Shown here piece after piece: positions 8,454 through 17,367 of a DNA stretch of 25,688 nucleotides. The notes beneath the pieces are model-generated. The model was not told where the DNA came from, searched no databases, and saw only the letters and a list, made by a program, of their open reading frames with translations. The translations under genes were made by a program, and so were the position numbers. The DNA lies in the NCBI GenBank assembly GCA_002450895.1, contig DKAR01000235.1:5023-30710 (forward strand), given 5' to 3'. The stretch is from Proteobacteria bacterium UBA6921 (GTDB lineage Bacteria > Pseudomonadota > Gammaproteobacteria > SG8-11). Position 1 is the stretch's first letter. The number at the start of each line of letters is the position of its first letter.

Positions 8454-10004
8454 CTAGCCAGCTGAAACCGGCAGCAGTTGCATAGCAACGGATACGCCGT
8501 ACGCTATAATGAGCGCAACTACGAGCGCTCCAAACGAAAGTTTTTCGATCCTATCGCGCGTCTTTTCGCGGTCTGTCCATACCATGGTTACATAGCCGAG
8601 AACGGGAATGTTTGTCGCAGAAAAAATGGCGCTATGATTGTCGAATGTTGGTTTTACTTGAGATAAAAACAGCGCAAATGCGAGCCCCATTGCCATTCCG
8701 CCAACCAGTACGACCGATGACAACAAGGGTCGATTAGGGGACACTGGATTTAACGGAACTCGCGGCGGGTCAACAATCTTAAACGTCAGACTGTCGGAAC
8801 TTTGACCTGCCTGCTCTGAAATTTTTGCTGACTCTCGCCGGGAGATCAGGGTCTCATAATTTTGTTTATTTATTGCGTAATCGCGATTAAGTCGGGCAAG
8901 CTCGGCTTCCACTTGTGGAACGGTGTCCACCATTCTATTCAATTTTTGAATTCGCTCTGAATACTCCCGAACACGCACTTTCAATGAAGCAACACTTGCC
9001 TCCGAATCCCCCAGCGCAATTTTCAACTGTTGATAAATTGGATTCGCTTCCATTGCTGGCGGCCGGTTGCCAATACGCCTCCTTTCAGCCTCTATACGTT
9101 TATTTTCTTGCTCGCGCAAATCTGCGATTTGTTTTCGTAGTGTGACAATGTCTGGGTGACTTTCGGTGTACTTCAATAAGTCCTCGTCAAGCTTACTTTC
9201 CAACGCCTGAATCCGTACTTCAGTTTGAGAAAGTAAGTTTTTTGGCTGCCTTTCAATGAGCATCCCAAAGTTTGGCTCCTCGCCCGCGAGTTGTCGCTGT
9301 AGCTCATCCCGTCGGTTTTCTGCCTCTCGAAGTTCGAGCTGTGCTTTTTCCAAAGATGCCATTTCCGATTGAAGGCGGTCGTAGTAACCACGGCCTTCCG
9401 ATGGCATAACGCTAACGTTTCGAAGTTTGAAATCTTTCAAACGCTCTTCAGCTGCAAACAACTTGGTTTCATATTCTTTAATCTGTTCATCCAGAAACCG
9501 CTGGGCGGCGCTTGTATCGGTTCGAGTTTCTCCCAAACTACCCTCCACAAAAAGCGTCATCAGTGACTGAACAACGTCTTTCGCTTTTTCAGGATTTTCA
9601 CTTTTGTAGGAGATCCCAAAAATGTTTTCACGACCCGTGTTTGCTAGAACAACTTTCTTGCTCAATCGGTTGAGCATCAATTCCATTTCTTCGGGAGTCT
9701 TAGCTTCCAAGTCGAGATCCGTCATTCGGGCAACTTTTTCGAGATTTGGGCGACTCAAAAGCGTTCTCATGAGCGCATTGACCTGCTCAGTAACGTCAGT
9801 TTGTACTGCCAGTCCCTGAAGCAGTGGCTTTAACATCGACTGTGTATCTACGTAAACACGAGCGGTAGCCTCATACTGGTTAGGCATTTCATAAATTAAG
9901 ACCCAGCCTGCAAGGCAAAGCGGCCAAGCAATTAACTGCGCGAACCAGCGAAAGCGCCACGCACCCCGCAAATAACTTCCGATCATTTCCATGAGCTCAT
10001 GCAT
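8454..10004 (-). CDS. XrtA system polysaccharide chain-length determinant (Wzz-like, TIGR03007-like)
   Basis: A 516-residue polysaccharide co-polymerase of the inner membrane that sets polymer length and activates the partner tyrosine kinase. Helix 1 is near residues 17-36 (FRWFAQLIAWPLCLAGWVLI). It is followed by the Wzz signature QYEATARVYVDTQSMLKPLL. A long periplasmic coiled-coil region rich in Glu, Lys, Arg and Gln spans about 160-400, including LFAAEERLKDFKLRNVSVMP and SLKVRVREYSERIQKLNRMV. The conserved proline-rich stretch PPRVPLNPVSPNRPLL precedes a second helix (VVLVGGMAMGLAFALFL). A third hydrophobic helix, SFGALVVALIIAYGVSVAMQ, lies at the C terminus. Its start is 16 bases after the epsE stop, with GAGG upstream. 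It forms an export operon with its neighbours on both sides. Confidence 0.94.
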   Translation of the reverse strand: MHELMEMIGSYLRGAWRFRWFAQLIAWPLCLAGWVLIYEMPNQYEATARVYVDTQSMLKPLLQGLAVQTDVTEQVNALMRTLLSRPNLEKVARMTDLDLEAKTPEEMELMLNRLSKKVVLANTGRENIFGISYKSENPEKAKDVVQSLMTLFVEGSLGETRTDTSAAQRFLDEQIKEYETKLFAAEERLKDFKLRNVSVMPSEGRGYYDRLQSEMASLEKAQLELREAENRRDELQRQLAGEEPNFGMLIERQPKNLLSQTEVRIQALESKLDEDLLKYTESHPDIVTLRKQIADLREQENKRIEAERRRIGNRPPAMEANPIYQQLKIALGDSEASVASLKVRVREYSERIQKLNRMVDTVPQVEAELARLNRDYAINKQNYETLISRRESAKISEQAGQSSDSLTFKIVDPPRVPLNPVSPNRPLLSSVVLVGGMAMGLAFALFLSQVKPTFDNHSAIFSATNIPVLGYVTMVWTDREKTRDRIEKLSFGALVVALIIAYGVSVAMQLLPVSAG

Positions 10005-10020
10005 CTGCGGCGACCTCGAG

Positions 10021-10635
10021 CTAGAACCAGGACTCGGGAATGATCAAGATATCACCGGGAGACATGTTCACGTTCGCTGATATGTCTCCGTCACGAATCA
10101 GATCATTGAGCCGAACCGGAAATTGTTTTTGTTCGGAACCAATCTGACGAACAATCGTGGCTCGATTGCCCGATGCCAAGTCTGTAAGACCTCCAACTGC
10201 GATCATCACATCCAACAAAGTCATATTTGAAAAATATCTGATGGTCTGGGGACGCGTCGCGGCTCCAACAATTCTAATTTGTTGATTAAATGGTCCTTGA
10301 AAACCTGTAACAATGACCGTAACCAGCGGATCCTTCAAAAAGGAAGCAAGACGCTTTTCAACTTCCCTCGCGACCTGATTCGGTGTTTTCCCAGTTACAA
10401 CCAAATCTTCGACAAGCGGCGTCGAAATCTTTCCATCCGGACGAACCGGAACCGATGACGAAAGGTCAGGATTTCGCCAAACGAATACCTGAAGATTATC
10501 GCCAGGCCCAATAATGTAGTCGGCACTCGCTGGAGGCCCTGGAGGAATGGCTTCTCTATTCGCGGTCGAACCACAGCCGCCTATCAAAATTGCAGCGATT
10601 AATAAACCGACAAAACCAAAAAAGTTTTTCATCAT
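10021..10635 (-). CDS. epsE: XrtA system exopolysaccharide export lipoprotein (Wza/EpsE-like, TIGR03027-like)
   Basis: A 204-residue outer-membrane export lipoprotein of the Wza superfamily. The signal peptide ends in the lipobox LIGGC with Cys21 as the lipidated residue. The polysaccharide export domain follows (DYIIGPGDNLQVFVWRNPDL, VRPDGKISTPLVEDLVVTGK), then an SLBB-like beta-grasp domain (QIRIVGAATRPQTIRYFSNM, TLLDVMIAVGGLTDLASGNR), ending in SPGDILIIPESWF. It is shorter than E. coli Wza (about 380 residues) and lacks a C-terminal amphipathic membrane helix, as is usual for this subfamily. That raises the question of which protein completes the outer membrane channel; the beta-barrel at 6011-7450 is a candidate (inference). 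No clear Shine-Dalgarno sequence is seen before the ATG pair at 10630-10635. It is the first gene after a 219-base gap and probably begins a transcription unit. Confidence 0.94.
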   Translation of the reverse strand: MMKNFFGFVGLLIAAILIGGCGSTANREAIPPGPPASADYIIGPGDNLQVFVWRNPDLSSSVPVRPDGKISTPLVEDLVVTGKTPNQVAREVEKRLASFLKDPLVTVIVTGFQGPFNQQIRIVGAATRPQTIRYFSNMTLLDVMIAVGGLTDLASGNRATIVRQIGSEQKQFPVRLNDLIRDGDISANVNMSPGDILIIPESWF

Positions 10636-10754
10636 GTATTACAATAGCCATCCGCAGTTGCTAAATTCTCTTGACTCGCCGTAGCTCCACTGTGGCAACA
10701 GGCGCCTGTATTCGTTACGGTCCTAACTTTTTTCAAAGTTTAACATGTAGACCC

Positions 10755-10770
10755 GCTCTCATCCCCCCAG
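10755..10770 (-). promoter_or_regulatory. Weak sigma-54-like -24/-12 element before epsE
   Basis: On the - strand CTGG starts at 10770 and GC lies at 10756-10755, giving the invariant GG and GC with exactly 10 bases between them. By my count 7 of the 12 defined consensus positions match. The inner part of the -12 box (GAGC rather than TTGC) is poor, so this is a candidate only. Confidence 0.3.
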
Positions 10771-10790
10771 TTTTTCGGTATTTCGGGGGG
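10763..10790. repeat. C6/G6 inverted repeat in the prsT-epsE gap
   Basis: Six C (10763-10768) are mirrored by six G (10785-10790) across a 16-base AT-rich loop. There is no T-run afterwards on the - strand, so it is a poor intrinsic terminator for prsT. One arm overlaps the -24 GG of the sigma-54-like element, so the structure could separate the prsKRT and epsE units or be incidental. Confidence 0.35.
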
Positions 10791-10808
10791 AATATTTAGT
10801 TTAGACAC

Positions 10809-10838
10809 TGTGCAAAATTCCCAATTTCAAGGTGCACA
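10809..10838. promoter_or_regulatory. Inverted repeat TGTGCA-N18-TGCACA, candidate PrsR site
   Basis: Perfect 6-base arms lie at 10809-10814 and 10833-10838. The left arm is part of CTGTGCAAAA (10808-10817), an exact 10-base match (opposite strand) to TTTTGCACAG at 17368-17377 upstream of prsK. The shared motif and similar distance to a sigma-54-like element suggest a common activator site. Confidence 0.4.
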
Positions 10839-10854
10839 ACCAATTTACCCAGCT

Positions 10855-13659
10855 TCATAACAACCTCTGTAGTAGTTTCTCAGCTAGCTCCCTGTCTTCA
10901 AACTTATCCTTTCCCGATAAAATAGAGCGCAAGATTTGTTTAGAGCCGCCTAAATTGCCGCTTCGCTCCAGAGCAATTGCGTAGTGCGTTTGAATAGTAC
11001 GATCCTGCGGCGCCCATTCAGCAGCTCTTGCAAGAACTGAAAGCGCCCGCTTTGAATCGCCAGTCATCAAGAGAACCCAACCCAGCGTATCTGCAACAAT
11101 TGGATGTCCAGGTAGCTGCATATAAGCCCGTCTTGCCGCCTTCAGAGCTCGCGCGTCGTTTAGTACCAAGTATGTCAGTGCAAGACTTCTCAGTAAGTCA
11201 ACGTTCTCTTCATTAGTTTCCAAAGCCTGCTCGTACGCTTCCGACGCCTCTTTGAATCGCCCAATACTCCGAAGGACGTTACCTCGGAGCTGCAACATCG
11301 ACTCATCCGCTCGGTGTTCACTCAACCATGTGTCAAGTAATGATAAGGCGCTTACAGCTCGCGACGTTTTACTTCGAGCCACGACACGCTTTTCTAGAAG
11401 CGCCCGGCTCTGATTGTTTATTGAAGCCCGCTCGTATCTTTCGTCAGCTGCCACATAGTTTCGGAGAAGCATCTCTACATCTCCCGCAAGTTCCATAGCC
11501 ACCTCAGATTTCGGAAAATGACGCAGGTACTTTTCCAAGTAGTGAAGCGCAACACTGGCGTTACCGACTTGCAGCTCCAACCGAACGAGTGATTCAGTTA
11601 TGGAAAAATCAGGTGCGTTTAATTCCAAAGCGCGTTGCAGGGTCGTCCGTGCAGATTCAATGTTACCGTCACGCAACTGAACATTCGCCAAGCGCAAATG
11701 CGAGCCAACTTCGCGTGGCGCCACTCGGCACAGCGAGGAATAAGTAACCGTAGCGCGATCAAACGCTTGGCGCGCGAGCTGCGCATCTCCAAGAAGCATC
11801 AGCGCTTGCGGTTCGAGTGGCGAAATATCAACTGCCTCTTGACCCAGAAACTCAGCCTCCTCGGCCTGACCCATTTTCAATCGAAATCGGCCGAGCAAAA
11901 GTCGAGGTTGGATTGCTTTACTATTTCGTTGCCGCGCTTTCTCCAACCAATCAATTGCACTGGCCTGCCTGCCATCACGCTCTTCAAGCCACGCGATCCG
12001 GACCATCGCGTCCAAATCGTTCGGATCTTTTTCGAGCGCGCGTGACAAATATTCTCGAGCGCGACGCACATCATTCATTGCATATTCGAGAATACCGAGG
12101 TTGATCAGCGCTGGAATAAAAGTTGAATCAAGCGCAAGCGCGCTTTCGAATTCGCTGCGCGCGTTTTTGAAATCCTGCAATACCAACCGCACGCCTCCAA
12201 CCAAATTGTGAGCGTATGCGCGTTTTGGTTGCTGGCTTTTTATCAACTGAGCGGACGTAAGCGCTGATGCTTGATTTGAGGATTTAAGCTGCGCTAAAAC
12301 AGCATTCGATGTAAGTTCTTGTGTGCCTACAACGAACGGCATAATCCACGGCACTCCGTCGTAATGATTGGAATTCATTTCGTCCGGAAAGATTAAAGCC
12401 GACGATTCCCCCATACCCATCATCAATGCGCGACGATAACTACTACTGCCAATTCGATAGTCACCAGCTCGGGCAAGGGCGCTTGCCAAATCGCGTAGAG
12501 CATTTTGATCTGCCTGAATCGCTGGAAGGCCCGGACCGCTGCCGGGTTTACCCTTAACTCCGTTCAATCGCGATCTGACAGAGTTCAATACAGTTCTTGC
12601 GTAAACATCTTCTGGCACCGCATCCAGATACTTGCTCAAGTAGTACTCTGCTTGCTCACAGTTCCCAAGTGCATAGTTGACCGCACCTAGCAACGCAATC
12701 ACCGGAGTGTCACCGCCAGAGTTTTTTTCTGCCCTTTGCAGAAAATCAAGCGCAAGCTCGTATTCTGACATTTTGACTGCGGCTAATCCTCGTAGATAGT
12801 TGAAGAAGGAATTTCTCGAATTCGTCTTAACGAGAGAATCAATCAGTGGAATGGCTTCATTGAGTTTCCCAATACTCAATAATGAAAGCGCAATTCCGAC
12901 ATGCGCTCGAGCGGATCTATTGGTCGCGATGACATTTTGTTCGATCGCAATTACTTTTTGGTATGCGGATTCAGCTTCAGCGTATCGTCGCCCAGCGAAT
13001 GACAAATCTGCAAAAAGCAGCCATGCATCTGGACTATCGGAAGTTTTTTCAAGCGCCTTTCTCGCCCACTCTTGCGCTGCAGGAACATTGTTTAAAGCAA
13101 CGGAAACCCTTATTGCGCTTAGAATTACGTCGGTATCCTGGTTTATATCAAGCGCAGACCGAATTGCGTCTCTGGCGCGGAGCCAAGATCCAGTCTCTGC
13201 CCAAGCCTCTGCACACACCGCGAGTGCAAAAGGATTTTCCTTCAGAGATACAATTTTCCCCGTCTCGCAAAGTGCTGCCACATCTGCAAACTGCCTTTGC
13301 AGTAATTGAGATCGTCCAATCGCCGGCTGAATTTCGTTCGCATCAATTCCCAACTTGGCTGCCCAACGAAGCTCTTTTTCGGCAGACGCGCCGTCCATCA
13401 GAGACAAATAAAGCTTTCCCAGCTCCCACCTTGCATCTCGTTCTTGCGGATTCAGCTGCAAGACCTCTTTGTATTCCTGTACCGCTAAGACAACCTTGTT
13501 ATCTCTACTAAATAACCTTGCTCTTTCAAGATGCTCGTCAGAACTAAGTTTTCCGGAACAAGAGACCAGCGAAAGAACAACGACGACTGGCGCTATCCTT
13601 TGAAAAAAACTACGTGCGCCCAAATTCCATGGACAGAACGGGAAAACGTGACGCCGCAT
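10855..13659 (-). CDS. prsT: XrtA/PEP-CTERM system TPR-repeat lipoprotein PrsT
   Basis: A 934-residue TPR protein of the TIGR02917 type that accompanies PrsK and PrsR. The N terminus has a hydrophobic stretch ending LSLVSC, a lipobox-like site with Cys34, so it is probably a lipoprotein facing the periplasm. The rest is almost entirely helical repeats with TPR spacing, for example HLERARLFSRDNKVVLAVQE, YKEVLQLNPQERDARWELGK, LINLGILEYAMNDVRRAREY and LADVQ-like repeats through to DTLGWVLLMTGDSKRALSVL near the end. Its start overlaps the prsR stop by one base (TAATG), so it is translationally coupled. Its role is unknown; TPR arrays suggest scaffolding of the envelope-spanning sorting/export machinery or control of the kinase (inference). 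Confidence 0.94.
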   Translation of the reverse strand: MRRHVFPFCPWNLGARSFFQRIAPVVVVLSLVSCSGKLSSDEHLERARLFSRDNKVVLAVQEYKEVLQLNPQERDARWELGKLYLSLMDGASAEKELRWAAKLGIDANEIQPAIGRSQLLQRQFADVAALCETGKIVSLKENPFALAVCAEAWAETGSWLRARDAIRSALDINQDTDVILSAIRVSVALNNVPAAQEWARKALEKTSDSPDAWLLFADLSFAGRRYAEAESAYQKVIAIEQNVIATNRSARAHVGIALSLLSIGKLNEAIPLIDSLVKTNSRNSFFNYLRGLAAVKMSEYELALDFLQRAEKNSGGDTPVIALLGAVNYALGNCEQAEYYLSKYLDAVPEDVYARTVLNSVRSRLNGVKGKPGSGPGLPAIQADQNALRDLASALARAGDYRIGSSSYRRALMMGMGESSALIFPDEMNSNHYDGVPWIMPFVVGTQELTSNAVLAQLKSSNQASALTSAQLIKSQQPKRAYAHNLVGGVRLVLQDFKNARSEFESALALDSTFIPALINLGILEYAMNDVRRAREYLSRALEKDPNDLDAMVRIAWLEERDGRQASAIDWLEKARQRNSKAIQPRLLLGRFRLKMGQAEEAEFLGQEAVDISPLEPQALMLLGDAQLARQAFDRATVTYSSLCRVAPREVGSHLRLANVQLRDGNIESARTTLQRALELNAPDFSITESLVRLELQVGNASVALHYLEKYLRHFPKSEVAMELAGDVEMLLRNYVAADERYERASINNQSRALLEKRVVARSKTSRAVSALSLLDTWLSEHRADESMLQLRGNVLRSIGRFKEASEAYEQALETNEENVDLLRSLALTYLVLNDARALKAARRAYMQLPGHPIVADTLGWVLLMTGDSKRALSVLARAAEWAPQDRTIQTHYAIALERSGNLGGSKQILRSILSGKDKFEDRELAEKLLQRLL

Positions 13660-15020
13660 TATTTAATAGAGAACTTGTTCATCAAGTCGTAGAGTGTCGG
13701 GCGACTTATCCCTAAAAGCTCCGCTGCTTGGGAGACATTTCCGTTGCATAGAGCCATGGCTCTTTCGACAGCTTGCCTTTCCGCCTCATCACGTACTTGC
13801 CTTAGATTGACCCACGGCACCCCGGAATCCGTTCCCACATCAATGTCTAGATCGTCGGGAGTTATCTTAGTTCCCTCGGCCATAATAACCGCGCGCTTGA
13901 TTTTATTTTCCAATTCCCGAACATTGCCAGGCCAAGAATATCTTTCAATCGTCCTCAACGCATCGTTAGTTAACCCCCGCAATCCAGTTCGTTTGAGTTC
14001 CCGCCGGTACCGATCAAAAAGCGCTCGCGCAAGTACAACGACGTCGCCTTCACGTTCGCGCACCGGCGGCACCACAATAGTTATCTCACTAATTCGGTAG
14101 TAGAGATCTTCGCGAAAACGACCTTCCTTAATAAGCTGCGGAAGATCACAATGAGTTGCGCAAATAACTCGGACGTCGACCGGTATTTCTTCGCGCCCTC
14201 CAATTCTCTCGATGACACGCTCCTGCAAGAATCGCAAAATTTTGGGTTGAAGCGGGGATGGCAAATCACCGACTTCATCAAGAAAAAACGTACCTTGTTC
14301 TGCAAATTCTATTTTTCCCTTGGTCTGCTTAACTGCGCCGGTGAAGGCACCCTTCTCGTAACCAAAAAGTTCGCTCTCAAGTAACGTTTCAGGAATTGCG
14401 GCGCAATTGATTGCAACGAATTTTTTCTCGGATCGCGGGCTCAGGGCATGAAGCGCTTTGGCAACTAATTCCTTTCCGGTACCGCTTTCGCCAAGAATCA
14501 AAGCAGTTGCATCGGTCGGTGCTATTTTTTCGATCGTTCTTGTAACCCGAGCCATCTTAGGACTGAGGCCTATAATGCCGCCTAATGGCGATTCTTCGCG
14601 CTTGCCCAGTAGCTGGCGGTGCTCTTCTTCCAGCGCATAAACATGAAATGCTCTCTCAATGATCAAACCAAGAATCTGCGGATCAATGGGTTTTTGGTAA
14701 TAATCGTAAGCCCCAAGGGAGATTGCCTTCAGCGCATTCTCCCGCTCGTCGTTCCCGGTCACTACAATGACCTTCGTGTGCGGTGCGAGCTGCAAAATCT
14801 CCTGAAGCGTTTCAAGTCCCTCCGACGCGTTGGCCGGATCGGGCGGAAGTCCGAGATCCAAAGTAACTACGCTGGGCTCAAATCTGCGAACATGAGCCAT
14901 CGCCTGTTCACGATCTCCCGCAATTACAACTTCGTAGTTTTCGAAAGACCAGCGCAGCTGATTCTGCAGTCCCGGATCGTCTTCAATAACCAAAAGCGTT
15001 TTTTGATCTTGTTTGGCCAT
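13659..15020 (-). CDS. prsR: PEP-CTERM-box sigma-54 response regulator PrsR
   Basis: A 453-residue NtrC-type transcription activator and partner of PrsK. The receiver domain at 1-125 has acidic pair Asp14/Asp15, phospho-acceptor Asp55 in VVTLDLGLPP, and the conserved lysine in YYQKPID. The AAA+ domain has Walker A GESGTGKE (177-184), the sigma-54-contacting loop GAFTGA intact at 224-229, and Walker B TFFLDEVG (Asp248, Glu249). The C-terminal Fis-type helix-turn-helix is ALCNGNVSQAAELLGISRPT followed by LYDLMNKFSIK. All catalytic and sigma-54 contact motifs are present, so it should activate from distant upstream sites. Its start lies 38 bases inside prsK. The family is the named regulator of PEP-CTERM/exopolysaccharide genes; likely sites in this window are 17368-17387 and 10809-10838 (inference). 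Confidence 0.96.
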   Translation of the reverse strand: MAKQDQKTLLVIEDDPGLQNQLRWSFENYEVVIAGDREQAMAHVRRFEPSVVTLDLGLPPDPANASEGLETLQEILQLAPHTKVIVVTGNDERENALKAISLGAYDYYQKPIDPQILGLIIERAFHVYALEEEHRQLLGKREESPLGGIIGLSPKMARVTRTIEKIAPTDATALILGESGTGKELVAKALHALSPRSEKKFVAINCAAIPETLLESELFGYEKGAFTGAVKQTKGKIEFAEQGTFFLDEVGDLPSPLQPKILRFLQERVIERIGGREEIPVDVRVICATHCDLPQLIKEGRFREDLYYRISEITIVVPPVREREGDVVVLARALFDRYRRELKRTGLRGLTNDALRTIERYSWPGNVRELENKIKRAVIMAEGTKITPDDLDIDVGTDSGVPWVNLRQVRDEAERQAVERAMALCNGNVSQAAELLGISRPTLYDLMNKFSIK

Positions 15021-17142
15021 CCTCAGAAATTCCCGTAGTGGTTGAATTATCGCTCGTAACAGAATTCGTCTTGTGTAGCGGCACGAACAGTGCGAACTCG
15101 GTGCCTTTGCCGACTTCGCTCGTGACCTCCAGGCGGCCGCCTATGCCGCGAAGGAATTCCCGGCTTTCGTAAACACCGATTCCCATTCCGGCATTTCCCT
15201 TTGTCGTGCGAAAAGGGCGAAACAGTTGATCCCTGATAAAGGCCGGCTCCATTCCACATCCTGTATCCCGCACTCTGATTACTGCCGCTTCGCCCTCGAG
15301 GGCAAGATACAAAGTGACTGATCCTTCCGATGGTGTAGCTTCCTGCGCATTTTGAACGAGATGCTCGATAACTGCAGTTAATCTCTCCGGGTTCGCGAAC
15401 ACAAAATATTCACTTTCACCAAATTCAAATTTCGGTTCGGGCCGTCCGGTGGACCGATGTTGAACGGCGTCCCGGATCAATTCAAGCAAATTGACGCGAC
15501 GCGAATCGCCGGACGCAACACGGCCCATCCGCAGTTGTCCGAGAAGTTTGCTCATCTTCTCAACGGCGTGGCTCACGGTGGAAAACGCATCGTCAAGAAA
15601 CGCCGGATTGGTGCGGTGGCGGGCTGCGTTGGTGACGATCAGTGAGAGCTGCGCAATGAGATTTTTCAGATCATGGACAACGTAGGCGGACAATCGGTTA
15701 AATGCTTCAAACTGACGAGCCTCAATGAGCGCCTCGTTGGCATCCAGAAGTGCGAGATGTCCCGCGATTTGCCGTCCAGCCATCAAAAGCATGTCGCGAA
15801 CTTCCCAGTTTGTGACGATCGGCGCTCGTCCTTCTGCCAAGACGGCAAACCCATAAAGCTCTTCGTGCTGCAAGAGCGGAACGATCAGCCATGCGCGTCC
15901 TTCCTGACTCACCCATTTCGGGATTTGCAGTTCCCCGTAATTTTGCGGATGACGATTGAACTCATGTAGATTTATCACCCAACGCCGCTCAGTCAGAAAC
16001 CGAACGACAGGATCACTTGTTTCAATTTCCAACGCGGGCGAAAAGGTAAGATTTGAGATCGACGCTAGCCGATACGTTTCACCCGCGCGACGAAACAACG
16101 CACCTCCGGTGCTTTCAACGATATCGGCCAACGCAAGAACAGATCGTTCACGCAGTGTTGGTTCAAGCGGCGCCCCGGAAAGCACATCGGTAATCCGCAA
16201 CCACTCTTCCCGGTAATCGTATTCGGATTTCGAAAAATGTTTGGTCAGGAAAACCTTGAATCGTGCCCGTGCCTCGCCCGAGAACATGACCGCGAATAGC
16301 AGTACGATCGCACTGAACAGAAAAACGATTTGCCCCACCAGTCCCCAGTCGCCATCAATAAGTCGAATGTAATATCCCGCAATGGACATCGCGATCAAGT
16401 AGGCACCCGCCCCCAAAAGCGTTACCGTTTGGAAGGCGACTTTGCGCGATACGAATATTTCAGTAGACCAGTCCGGATTGCGCGCGAACGAGACGCCGAT
16501 CAGTGGAACCATCAGGACATTGACATACCCGCGGGCAATCCAGACATTCAGATCGACGGCCTGAAACAATAAGGCCTCCGAGTACATGTAGAAATCGAAC
16601 GCAAATAGGCCTCCCAGGCCAAAGCTTAGAAATTTGATTTTCCATCGCTCATTTGAAGGCAACGCACGAAATAACTGTTCGATAAAAACGAGCGACAAGA
16701 TCGCAATGAGTACGAGCAGCGATAGAATTGACGTGCGAACCAGCTCGGCGAGATTTGCCGAATTCGACGCCATCCATTCTCCGGGGATACTGAGTCCGAC
16801 CAACAACAACACAGCGAACGTCAAAACTGAGAATGTTACAACCGAAATCCACTTTGGCGCGTGGCTGCTCCGGTGCAACTGGATTAATAGTCTCGCCAGA
16901 ACCAGAAACCAGGCCACATCCCTTAATACTTCACCGAAAATCAGTTCACCCGCATTCAGTACGATTCCTGACGCTACGTGAATTTTCCAGGCGACGACGC
17001 CACACCAGACCGCGCTCAGTATTACCGCCACGGCGAACAGCCGCGCCATGGGTCCTCCACGCCAGTTGGCAATCATTAGCGACAACAAGACGCAGTACGC
17101 CAGTGCAGCCAGGAAGTACCCGACAAGTGCAACACTGGTCAC
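14983..17142 (-). CDS. prsK: XrtA/PEP-CTERM system membrane histidine kinase PrsK
   Basis: A 719-residue sensor kinase of the TIGR02916 type. About eight transmembrane helices occupy residues 1-290, from VALVGYFLAALAYCVLLSLM to GQIVFLFSAIVLLFAVMF. A GAF-like domain spans about 320-460 (including WLIVPLLQHEELYGFAVLAE). The phospho-acceptor is His490 in YVVHDLKNLIAQLSL. The HATPase domain has the N box HLVQNAQEATP (Asn598), the G1 box VRDTGCGMEP, and LFRPFRTTKGNAGMGIGVYE. The start is GTG at 17142 with AAGAGAG at a suitable distance. It overlaps prsR by 38 bases. The N-terminal membrane sensor type suggests detection of a membrane or envelope signal. A sigma-54-like promoter with an upstream inverted repeat lies about 150 bases before it, which would make the system autoregulated. 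Confidence 0.95.
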   Translation of the reverse strand: MTSVALVGYFLAALAYCVLLSLMIANWRGGPMARLFAVAVILSAVWCGVVAWKIHVASGIVLNAGELIFGEVLRDVAWFLVLARLLIQLHRSSHAPKWISVVTFSVLTFAVLLLVGLSIPGEWMASNSANLAELVRTSILSLLVLIAILSLVFIEQLFRALPSNERWKIKFLSFGLGGLFAFDFYMYSEALLFQAVDLNVWIARGYVNVLMVPLIGVSFARNPDWSTEIFVSRKVAFQTVTLLGAGAYLIAMSIAGYYIRLIDGDWGLVGQIVFLFSAIVLLFAVMFSGEARARFKVFLTKHFSKSEYDYREEWLRITDVLSGAPLEPTLRERSVLALADIVESTGGALFRRAGETYRLASISNLTFSPALEIETSDPVVRFLTERRWVINLHEFNRHPQNYGELQIPKWVSQEGRAWLIVPLLQHEELYGFAVLAEGRAPIVTNWEVRDMLLMAGRQIAGHLALLDANEALIEARQFEAFNRLSAYVVHDLKNLIAQLSLIVTNAARHRTNPAFLDDAFSTVSHAVEKMSKLLGQLRMGRVASGDSRRVNLLELIRDAVQHRSTGRPEPKFEFGESEYFVFANPERLTAVIEHLVQNAQEATPSEGSVTLYLALEGEAAVIRVRDTGCGMEPAFIRDQLFRPFRTTKGNAGMGIGVYESREFLRGIGGRLEVTSEVGKGTEFALFVPLHKTNSVTSDNSTTTGISEDGQTRSKNAFGY

Positions 17143-17300
17143 TGCCGCGCTCTCTTTATGGATCGGTAATGGATTTTCACCAAATGTCGACCTTTCTTAC
17201 GTGCGCACTTGAAACTGAATATAGTTCACAAACCATCAAGACGTTTCACTAATTGCCCCATGGCACCGTGGTTGAATTAGTCCGCTTGAAATAAATCGGG

Positions 17301-17318
17301 ATGCGAAACGGTTGCCCC
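17301..17318 (-). promoter_or_regulatory. Candidate sigma-54 promoter before prsK
   Basis: On the - strand the sequence is GGGGCAACCGTTTCGCAT. GG (17316-17315) and GC (17304-17303) are separated by exactly 10 bases, and CA after GG, T before the -12 box and A after GC fit the consensus. By my count 8 of 12 defined positions match. The first T of the consensus and one T of TTGC do not. The predicted start is near 17291. Confidence 0.42.
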
Positions 17319-17367
17319 CTCGTTCAGTTATTTTTTCGGCGATTTGTCGGCGAACTCAAACCCTTTG

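Larger units (their letters stand above)
10636..10854 (-). promoter_or_regulatory. Likely promoter region of the epsE export operon
   Basis: This gap between prsT and epsE has no gene. Leftward toward epsE it contains, in order, an inverted repeat TGTGCA/TGCACA (10809-10838), a C6/G6 hairpin (10763-10790) and a weak sigma-54-like element (10755-10770). The spacing of the inverted repeat from the would-be start at about 10743 is 66-95 bases, where enhancer-binding proteins such as PrsR usually bind. The assignment is inference from motif and spacing. Confidence 0.45.

Noticed and set aside
8435..8488. Upstream extension of the tyrosine kinase into the wzz-like gene
   Set aside because: Family members begin at the MSSIEKF sequence, and the ATG at 8434 lies just after the preceding stop.
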